11,539 nucleotides of DNA, from NCBI GenBank assembly GCA_900543295.1, contig UQQY01000057.1, positions 1 to 11,539 on the forward strand, read 5' to 3'. Every line of letters begins with the position of its first letter. Within the stretch, counting starts at the first letter, position 1. Under the pieces are notes generated by a model. It was not told where the DNA came from. It did no database searches and saw only the letters and a program-made list of their open reading frames with translations. The stretch is from an uncultured Oscillospiraceae bacterium (lineage in GTDB: Bacteria > Bacillota > Clostridia > Oscillospirales > Ruminococcaceae). The translations under genes and the position numbers were made by a program. Positions 1-4,497 of this stretch are shown piece by piece.

Positions 1-307
1 TGTCTGCTCTCAGAAGAATGCACGGGCTTCCCTTCCCGATCACCGCGGTCACGCCTGTCGCTTTCTCCATCCGCGGAAATCCGGCCTGGATAAAATCCTC
101 CGTCATCTTTTCCGGTTTTAACGCATGGTTGGCAATAGCCGCGGCCTTTTTCAAAACGCCGAACGCATGTGTAATCTCGCGCGGCATGGTTTCGATGCCG
201 ACGCCGATTAAAAAGTTTTCATGGCTTCTCTCGGTCTGTGCAGCCCAGTATTTATCAGCCGGAACTTTGACCTCGCCCATGGAGTCGTGTTCAATGCGAT
301 ATTCCAT
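1..307 (-). CDS. fumC: Class II fumarase N-terminus fused in frame to M20 amidohydrolase-like segment (partial)
   Basis: The gene runs off the left edge; about 102 codons are visible. Class II fumarase interconverts fumarate and malate in the cytoplasm. Residues 1-70 fit its N-terminus: the D-S-M-G-E-V-K-V-P-A-D opening, the A-Q-T-E-R-S motif near residue 23, M-P-R-E near 41 and the K-K-A-A-A-I-A-N helix. The family should then continue to the Q-T-G-S-G-T-Q motif. Instead the frame reads T-G-V-T-A-V-I-G-K-G and C-I-L-L-R-A-D, which is the start of the M20D amidohydrolase (aminoacylase/hippurate hydrolase) catalytic core, normally followed by M-D-A-L-P. No stop or frameshift lies between the halves. 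The ATG at 305-307 has an AGAGGA box 6 nt upstream. The gene lies 114 bp downstream of the dehydrogenase gene. The fumarase identity of the first part is fairly certain; whether the fused gene exists in the cell is not. Confidence 0.7.
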   Translation of the reverse strand, partial: MEYRIEHDSMGEVKVPADKYWAAQTERSHENFLIGVGIETMPREITHAFGVLKKAAAIANHALKPEKMTEDFIQAGFPRMEKATGVTAVIGKGSPCILLRAD

Positions 308-355
308 ATAAAGTCCTCTTTTCTTTTCCAAAGTATGGGGAGACTCCGCAAACAA

Positions 356-410
356 ACGGATGCGAACGATCTCGGAAAGGCCTTTGCCATCCGCCTGTCG
401 TTCGCTCCGT
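356..410 (-). terminator. Intercistronic hairpin between the dehydrogenase gene and fumC, possible terminator
   Basis: ACGGA-T-GCGAACGA (356-369) pairs with TCGTTCGC-TCCGT (398-410), a 13-bp stem with one bulged T. The loop contains the palindrome AAAGGCCTTT. On the minus strand the stem is followed by TTTGTTT, a short imperfect U-run, 12 bp after the dehydrogenase stop codon. It may be a weak terminator or an mRNA-stabilising intercistronic hairpin. A full terminator would require fumC to have its own promoter in the remaining ~48 bp, where none is obvious. Confidence 0.45.
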
Positions 411-421
411 ATTTTCTTCTA

Positions 422-1366
422 TCAGATTGTCAGATTGCGGATGACGTCTTTTAAGCTGTTGGCGCTCTTCTGCAAAAGTGCAACCTCCTCATCCGTAAGC
501 GGAGAGAGAATTTTTCCGCGCAGACCCTCATGGCCGACGATATTAAGCGTGGACAGACATACGTCGTCTATGCCATATTCGCCGTGCATCATGGAGGAAA
601 CCGTCATTGTGGTGTCAATGCCGCTGAACAGGCATTTGCAGATATGACATACCGAAATAGCGACCGCATAGAACGTCGCGCCCTTGCGCTCGATAATTCT
701 GCCGCCGGATTTGCGGATATAGGTTTCAATTTCCGCATGGTCAAGCGGCGGATAAAGGCCCTGGCGATTGGAAATGGAGTCCTGATAATCGTCGATCGGA
801 ATGTTTGAAATGTTGGCAAGAGACCACGGCACAAACGAGCTGTCGCCGTGCTCGCCGAAAACGTATGCGTGGACGTTCTGCTGGCTGATAGAGTAGTATT
901 CTGAGAGTCTCGAACGCAGACGCGCCGTGTCGAGAATCGTACCCGAACCGATGATCTTGCTCTCCGGCAGACCGGAAACTTTATTGAAAACATAAGTAAG
1001 GATATCGACCGGATTGCTTACGATGATATATGTAGCGTCCGGTGCGTGGCGGGTAACCTCCGGAATAATCTTTTTCGTGATATTGACATTGGTTTGCGCA
1101 AGGTCAAGACGGGACTGACCCGGTTTGCGCGCAATACCGGAGGTGACGATAACAATGTCCGAGTTTGCGGCGTCGCGGTAGCTTCCGGCATAGATGGAGA
1201 CCGGCGCGCAGAACGGCGTTCCCTGACGAATGTCGAGCGCTTCACCCAAAGCTTTCTCCTCGTTGATGTCGACCATCACAATTTCCGATGCAATGCCGTT
1301 GACTGCCATGGTGTAAGCGATCGTAGAGCCGACGCTTCCTGTTCCGATAATGGTAACCTTATTCAT
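422..1366 (-). CDS. ldh: L-lactate/malate dehydrogenase family NAD-dependent enzyme
   Basis: A 314-residue cytoplasmic 2-hydroxyacid dehydrogenase, full length for the LDH/MDH family. Visible features are the Rossmann motif G-T-G-S-V-G (8-13), the D33 acidic residue that favours NAD, the mobile loop around R80-K-P-G-Q-S-R86, N118-P-V-D, the D146/R149 pair and the catalytic histidine H173 in G-E-H-G-D. The body (I-I-E-R-K-G-A-T-F-Y) resembles bacterial L-lactate dehydrogenases. However, the residue aligned with Gln102, which selects pyruvate, is Arg80, the residue typical of malate dehydrogenases. Lactate or malate specificity is therefore open. The ATG at 1364-1366 is preferred because AAAGG lies 10 nt upstream; an in-frame GTG at 1370-1372 would have only 4 nt spacing. 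A promoter with a Rex-like dyad lies just upstream, and a fumarase-like gene follows. The family call is sure; the symbol is provisional. Confidence 0.9.
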   Translation of the reverse strand: MNKVTIIGTGSVGSTIAYTMAVNGIASEIVMVDINEEKALGEALDIRQGTPFCAPVSIYAGSYRDAANSDIVIVTSGIARKPGQSRLDLAQTNVNITKKIIPEVTRHAPDATYIIVSNPVDILTYVFNKVSGLPESKIIGSGTILDTARLRSRLSEYYSISQQNVHAYVFGEHGDSSFVPWSLANISNIPIDDYQDSISNRQGLYPPLDHAEIETYIRKSGGRIIERKGATFYAVAISVCHICKCLFSGIDTTMTVSSMMHGEYGIDDVCLSTLNIVGHEGLRGKILSPLTDEEVALLQKSANSLKDVIRNLTI

Positions 1367-1403
1367 GTGCACTCTACCTTTCTTTAATATTGGCCATAGT
1401 GAT

Positions 1404-1421
1404 CTGATAATATTTTATCAA
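1404..1421 (-). promoter_or_regulatory. Rex-like operator overlapping the -10 box
   Basis: The minus strand reads TTGATAAAATATTATCAG. The arms TTGATAA and TTATCAG are separated by 4 nt. The Rex redox-repressor consensus in Clostridia is close to TTGTTAA-N4-TTAACAA, and this site matches 11 of the 14 specified bases. Rex commonly controls fermentative dehydrogenase genes and releases DNA when NADH rises. Placement over the -10 box suits repression. The match was made by eye; no rex gene is in the window. Confidence 0.5.
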
Positions 1422-1440
1422 AAAAGCCGGGACAGTTCAA
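1412..1440 (-). promoter_or_regulatory. Predicted sigma-A promoter of the dehydrogenase gene
   Basis: On the minus strand TTGAAC (1440-1435) is followed after exactly 17 bp by TAAAAT (1417-1412). Transcription would start near 1405, leaving a leader of about 39 nt before the ATG at 1366. The -10 box lies inside a dyad (1404-1421), so a protein bound there would block RNA polymerase. Confidence 0.6.
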
Positions 1441-1445
1441 TATAA

Positions 1446-1483
1446 AAGAAGTATATCGATATTCTTTTATCGATATACTTCTT
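1446..1483. repeat. Perfect 16-bp inverted repeat with 6-nt loop
   Basis: The arm 1446-1461 (AAGAAGTATATCGATA) is exactly complementary to 1468-1483, around the loop TTCTTT. Each arm also contains the 8-bp palindrome TATCGATA. The repeat ends 5 bp upstream of the dehydrogenase -35 box. On the minus strand it is followed by a weak T-rich stretch, and on the plus strand by a stronger one (GTTTTTT). It may be an AT-rich terminator insulating the dehydrogenase promoter from upstream transcription, or a protein-binding site. The repeat is certain; its role is inferred. Confidence 0.7.
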
Positions 1484-1619
1484 CTTGTTTTTTCTGAAAC
1501 AAAGTTAAGCGGAAAGCAAGCGCTTTTTTCAGAAAAGCTATGAGACAAACAGCAAAAATATGAGATTTTTCGCATTTTATTGTCTCTTGCGGTGCTTTAT
1601 CGCCGGGTTTTTCATTCAT
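1467..1619 (-). CDS. Possible small protein of 50 residues (doubtful)
   Basis: This open frame lies in the 1373-1695 spacer between the LysR and dehydrogenase genes. It has a charged N-terminus (M-N-E-K-P-G-D-K), a hydrophobic stretch near residues 21-31 (I-F-A-V-C-L-I-A-F-L) and a basic tail. Its stop codon falls inside the loop and arm of the 1446-1483 inverted repeat. A promoter-like pair, TTGATA (1682-1677) and TATATA (1659-1654) with 17-bp spacing, sits upstream. The ribosome binding site is poor: AGGA only 3 nt from the ATG. I recognise no family. The stretch may simply be a structured non-coding leader or chance frame. Confidence 0.15.
   Translation of the reverse strand: MNEKPGDKAPQETIKCEKSHIFAVCLIAFLKKALAFRLTLFQKKQEEVYR
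1542..1586 (-). terminator. Possible hairpin downstream of the lysR-type gene
   Basis: GAGACAA (1542-1548) pairs with TTGTCTC (1580-1586), and inside it GC-AAAAAT (1552-1559) pairs with ATTTTT-C-GC (1565-1573), so two nested stems are separated by small internal loops. It lies 110 bp past the regulator stop codon. The minus-strand tail, ATAGCTTTT, is only weakly U-rich. A terminator for the regulator gene is the simplest reading, but this is uncertain. Confidence 0.3.
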
Positions 1620-1695
1620 CCTGTATCTGCGGGAGAAGCCTGAAACACTTTTATATATAAAATTCGAAATGATATATATCAAACTTCATATGGCA

Positions 1696-2601
1696 CTATG
1701 CTGAAAAAACGGCTGCATTTTTCGCCATGTAAAGCAGGTCTACAAACTGTGAAGCTAGCTCGGAAAGCTTGCTGTCTTTTGAATAAATCAGTAAATCCGT
1801 ATAACGCAGCCCCTCGCTGTACGGCTTTTGGATCAAAAAGGATTTTTCATAGGTGCCTTTTGGTGCGGGCGGCACGATCATATACGATCCTGTCATGCGG
1901 GTGAGCAGCGCCTCCGCGCCCGCACAGCCGTATATCCGGATACCGGTGTCCTCCTGCTGCGGTTCTTCAAAAAAACCGAGCGCCGTTTCGTTTCCGCGTC
2001 TGAGTTCGACATAGTCCGCAAGGCCGTCCGACGTTACTGCGCCGAAAGAAGCGAGCGGGTGAGAGCGCGCCATCAGCAAAACCCCGGTAAACTCCCATAT
2101 TGGTTCGCAGGAGAGCTCCTTTTGTGCAAGATAGCTTTGCAGATACCGCACGCTGCCTGCCCGACACCGCACAATACCAAGCTCCGAACGCTCTTCCGTT
2201 ACTCGCGCAACGGCTTCGGCAGTATCTGTTTCCCGAAATGACAGACGCACTTCCGCAGAGGAAAGCGCATCGGCAAACCGTGCAAAAGCGTCCATGATGT
2301 AACCGCCGTAGGGAGCGGCCAGATCGAACGAGCGAAGATCCGCATTGCCCGAATCGCGCAGCGCCTCCATTTTATCAAGCTGTGCCAATATCTTTTTTGC
2401 ATAGCTCAAAAACTCGGCGCCCTTTTTTGTCGGGACAACGCCTTTTGGCGTGCGCTCAAAAATCGTGATGCCAAGCGTATCCTCAAGCTCTCGTATCGCC
2501 TTGCTCAGATTCGGCTGCGCCATATAAAGATTATCGGCGGCCTGTGTGATAGAACGTGTCTTCTCCACTTCGACCGCATATTTAAAGTGCAGCGTGTTCA
2601 T
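1696..2601 (-). CDS. LysR-family transcriptional regulator
   Basis: A 301-residue protein of standard LysR length. The N-terminal winged helix-turn-helix is clear: S-I-T-Q-A-A (17-22), L-Y-M-A-Q-P-N-L-S-K-A-I (25-36), L-E-D-T-L-G (39-44) and F-E-R-T (48-51). A linker helix follows to about residue 85, then a periplasmic-binding-protein-like effector domain (about 90-295) with no recognisable ligand signature. It acts as a cytoplasmic DNA-binding protein. It diverges from a lipoprotein gene with 201 bp between the start codons, the usual LysR arrangement, so autoregulation and control of that neighbour are likely. Control of the downstream dehydrogenase is also possible. The ATG at 2599-2601 has GGGAGG about 7 nt upstream, and a consensus promoter lies at 2640-2669. 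The family is certain; target and ligand are unknown. Confidence 0.92.
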   Translation of the reverse strand: MNTLHFKYAVEVEKTRSITQAADNLYMAQPNLSKAIRELEDTLGITIFERTPKGVVPTKKGAEFLSYAKKILAQLDKMEALRDSGNADLRSFDLAAPYGGYIMDAFARFADALSSAEVRLSFRETDTAEAVARVTEERSELGIVRCRAGSVRYLQSYLAQKELSCEPIWEFTGVLLMARSHPLASFGAVTSDGLADYVELRRGNETALGFFEEPQQEDTGIRIYGCAGAEALLTRMTGSYMIVPPAPKGTYEKSFLIQKPYSEGLRYTDLLIYSKDSKLSELASQFVDLLYMAKNAAVFSA

Positions 2602-2639
2602 TCGGTTTCCTCCCGTTGAAATGCACCTGTTTTCATTAT

Positions 2640-2669
2640 ATTATATCCTGCCGCTCCGCTTTCTGTCAA
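2640..2669 (-). promoter_or_regulatory. Consensus promoter of the lysR-type gene
   Basis: On the minus strand TTGACA (2669-2664) and TATAAT (2645-2640) both match the sigma-70/A consensus fully, with an 18-bp spacer. The predicted leader is about 30 nt to the ATG at 2601. An AT-rich dyad begins 8 bp upstream of the -35 box. Confidence 0.75.
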
Positions 2670-2676
2670 TGTGTTG

Positions 2677-2696
2677 TATCATTTTGTAAAAGTATA
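2677..2696. promoter_or_regulatory. AT-rich dyad, candidate LysR-type operator
   Basis: The pattern TAT-nn-TTTT-nn-AAAA-nn-ATA is symmetric at 14 of 20 positions. It lies between the two divergent promoters. Its centre is about 73 bp upstream of the predicted lipoprotein transcription start and just upstream of the regulator's own -35 box, close to where LysR recognition sites usually lie. Role is inferred from position only. Confidence 0.35.
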
Positions 2697-2724
2697 AAAA
2701 CTTCGGGAAAGATTTAAAAAGGCG

Positions 2725-2753
2725 TTTACTTATTCGAGTATTCATGGTATCAT
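2725..2753 (+). promoter_or_regulatory. Predicted promoter of the lipoprotein gene
   Basis: TTTACT (2725-2730) and TATCAT (2748-2753) are separated by 17 bp. The -10 box matches 5 of 6 consensus bases and the -35 box 4 of 6. Transcription would start near 2760, about 43 nt before the ATG. The modest -35 box fits a promoter that needs an activator such as the divergent LysR protein. Confidence 0.55.
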
Positions 2754-2802
2754 ATTATCATATAAGGAATCTATCCCGTTTTTTCTTGAAAGAGGTGTTT
2801 AT

Positions 2803-4014
2803 ATGAAGCGCATTTTCTCCGCATTACTTGCCGTGGGTCTTGCTCTGCTTTTGCTGACCGGATGCTCAAATTACGGAAATACTTATCATTTTGAAACGGA
2901 CTACCCAAACGGTTTTGCTGTATCGGGAAAAACCATTTGCCTTGTCGCGCCGGTAAAGGACGGCTACTGTTTTTCAAACGACAGCTTTTTATACCATATG
3001 GATATGGACGGAAAGACCTCTGTTGTTTGCAGCCGTGCGGGCTGTAATCATGATAAGGAAGAAGCGGGGGACCTTTGGAAATGTGAAGGCTATTACGGGA
3101 GTATTGCGTTTATTCAGTATTATGACGGAGCGTTGTACCTGGTTGCAACCACTTTTACTGCAAAGGAAAAGGTTCTGGCCAACGATCAGGCGCTTCTCAT
3201 CCGAATTTCTCCCGACACCGGTATGCGCGAGATTCTGGCGCCGGTCGACAACATCGGAAACGCCGTTTATATGATCCATCGCGGCTATTTTTATACAAGC
3301 GCCGTTCGCAGCGACAATCTCTCCGAACTAAAGCGCGTGCCGATTTCCGCACCGCGATCCGAACCGGAAACCGTATTAACGGGCGAGGGACAGATCATAC
3401 CGGTTTTTCTGGGAGATCATTTGTATTATGGCCGAAAATCTGAAAATGGCAGTGCCTGCGTTGTTCGGCGTGATCTCGGCAGCGGGAAAGAAACCGTACT
3501 GACCGACACCTCCGATGCACCGGAGGATGGCGCATGGCTTTGCGGTATCTATCAGGGAAAGCTTTTGTGGGAGCGGCGGCGCGTACATATTGATGAAGAT
3601 ACGATACTCTTTGAAAAAGACGAAGCCTTTCTGATTGATCCCTCCTCCGGAGAAACAGAGCGCCTGCTTGACTTGCTTTCATTTGGAGAAAGTAATATCC
3701 CGCCCGCACTCTACACCGACGGTCAGAACCTAATCCTTCTGCACCAGTCAGAAGAGGAAGCCGCTTTTTCTATCTGTACGCTGGACGAAACGCTGCAAGA
3801 GGAAAAGGCAGTTGTGCTGGACGGCGATTTCCTCTCCGCATTTTATCCAGGGGACGGGGATACTGCCTTTATTACAACTGATCTTTACTACAGTCAAAAG
3901 CTCTATCGTATTTTGATGGACGATCCATTAAAGTCCTACTTCGTTCATGAATCGAGCCAGATGTATACAGCATGGAGTACGGAAGATTTTATCGGCCCAA
4001 TCACTTTTGATTGA
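2803..4014 (+). CDS. Predicted lipoprotein with Cys/His motif, function unknown
   Basis: A 403-residue protein with a type II (lipoprotein) signal peptide: M-K-R-I, a hydrophobic stretch 5-18, and lipobox L-T-G-C with the lipidated cysteine at 21. The mature protein should be anchored outside the cell membrane. Residues 76-94 carry a C-x4-C-x-H-D-x10-C motif (C76, C81, H83, C94), a pattern I associate with a large group of uncharacterised clostridial lipoproteins. The remainder is rich in short beta-strand segments separated by turns such as D-G-A-L-Y, D-H-L-Y-Y-G and D-G-Q-N-L-I, suggesting a beta-propeller-like sensor or binding protein. That fold is inference. The ATG has AGAGGTG 5 nt upstream. 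The gene stands alone, divergent from the LysR gene, and is probably controlled by it. The lipoprotein assignment is firm; function is not. Confidence 0.85.
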   Translation: MKRIFSALLAVGLALLLLTGCSNYGNTYHFETDYPNGFAVSGKTICLVAPVKDGYCFSNDSFLYHMDMDGKTSVVCSRAGCNHDKEEAGDLWKCEGYYGSIAFIQYYDGALYLVATTFTAKEKVLANDQALLIRISPDTGMREILAPVDNIGNAVYMIHRGYFYTSAVRSDNLSELKRVPISAPRSEPETVLTGEGQIIPVFLGDHLYYGRKSENGSACVVRRDLGSGKETVLTDTSDAPEDGAWLCGIYQGKLLWERRRVHIDEDTILFEKDEAFLIDPSSGETERLLDLLSFGESNIPPALYTDGQNLILLHQSEEEAAFSICTLDETLQEEKAVVLDGDFLSAFYPGDGDTAFITTDLYYSQKLYRILMDDPLKSYFVHESSQMYTAWSTEDFIGPITFD

Positions 4015-4021
4015 ATTTTGT

Positions 4022-4078
4022 ACCCAAATAATAATAAGATGCTACCCCTTTATGAGCCGCACCTCATTATTATTGGGT
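4022..4078 (+). repeat. Hairpin behind the lipoprotein gene (weak terminator or decayed IS end)
   Basis: ACCCAA-A-TAATAAT (4022-4035) pairs with ATTATTATTGGGT (4066-4078): 13 pairs with one bulged A, and a 30-nt loop. It starts 8 bp after the lipoprotein stop. No U-run follows on the plus strand (GGCTTTAGC), so it is a poor intrinsic terminator. It may instead belong to the left side of the decayed insertion sequence that follows. Confidence 0.5.
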
Positions 4079-4153
4079 GGCTTTAGCGAAGACAATCCCG
4101 ATTATACCGGGAAAATAAAAAACTTCAGCAATAACCTTCAGAAGATAGAATGA

Positions 4154-4343
4154 AAGCGGGTTTGGCAGCCGCATTACAAAAAGCATCAGGCGGAAGCGTG
4201 TGAAGGCCGCATCTATATGCTGGTAAGCATAGCACAGCTTGTGGGGTGTTTCAAAGGAAAAAGTACGCTGATGATATTTGACCAATATGCAAACCTGAAG
4301 TACATTGACCCGTTTACGAGCAGCAAGAATGGCAGGGCATAAG
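4154..4343 (+). pseudogene. Decayed IS200/IS605-family TnpA transposase remnant
   Basis: An open stretch between stops reads A-E-A-C-E-G-R-I-Y-M-L-V-S-I-A, then F-K-G-K-S-T-L-M-I-F-D-Q-Y-A-N-L-K-Y. This matches the centre of IS200-type Y1 transposases, which normally read H-x-H-M-L-V-S-I-P-P and G-Y-L-K-G-K-S-S-L-M-I-F-D. Intact enzymes are about 130-150 residues long; here only about 60 codons remain. The HUH histidines that bind the metal are changed to R-I-Y. A few residues are missing between the two blocks. The N-terminus and the C-terminal helix with the catalytic tyrosine are gone. No ribosome binding site or start fits. It is a fossil without activity. The surrounding 4015-4440 has no other gene. 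Confidence 0.75.
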
Positions 4344-4397
4344 CAAAAGGCCGCTTTAGCCGACGGCTCGTGACGGCAATGCGTTGTCAAACCTTCC

Positions 4398-4413
4398 ATG
4401 CCCCTTAGGGGGT
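4398..4413. mobile_element. Small CCCC-TTA-GGGG hairpin, possible right end of the IS200-like remnant
   Basis: CCCC (4401-4404), loop TTA and GGGG (4408-4411) form a short GC hairpin about 60 bp beyond the transposase remnant. IS200/IS605 elements carry subterminal hairpins of this kind that the transposase recognises as single-stranded ends. The cleavage sites and the exact element borders cannot be placed. Confidence 0.3.
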
Positions 4414-4440
4414 GATTCGCAAAAATCAAGGATACCAGAC

Positions 4441-4490
4441 AAAAAGAACAGCGCGAAAGGGCTGTAAGGCTCTTTCACGCTGTTCTTTTT
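4441..4490 (-). terminator. Strong terminator closing the six-gene operon
   Basis: AAAAAGAACAGCGCGAAAG (4441-4459) pairs with CTTTCACGCTGTTCTTTTT (4472-4490) over 19 positions with one mismatch, leaving a 12-nt loop. On the minus strand the stem ends in a U-run (TTTTT), 7 bp beyond the stop codon of the M32 peptidase gene. The A-rich/T-rich flanks are symmetric, so it could also stop plus-strand transcription from the lipoprotein side. Confidence 0.88.
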
Positions 4491-4497
4491 CACTGTA

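Noticed and set aside
1367..1372. GTG start two codons upstream for the dehydrogenase
   Set aside because: Its AAAGG box would be only 4 nt away, while the ATG at 1366 has a better spacing and gives the standard N-terminus.
1384..1575. Minus-strand open frame of 63 codons upstream of the dehydrogenase gene
   Set aside because: It runs through the inverted repeat and the predicted promoter and operator, and has no ribosome site.
4098..4114. Short TCCCG/CGGGA hairpin followed by A-rich sequence
   Set aside because: It has a 5-bp stem only, with no T-run on the plus strand and no gene on the minus strand for it to terminate; chance is likely.
4070..4429. Minus-strand open frame of 119 codons in the IS remnant region
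   Set aside because: It is antisense to the readable TnpA remnant, has no ribosome site and no recognisable motif.
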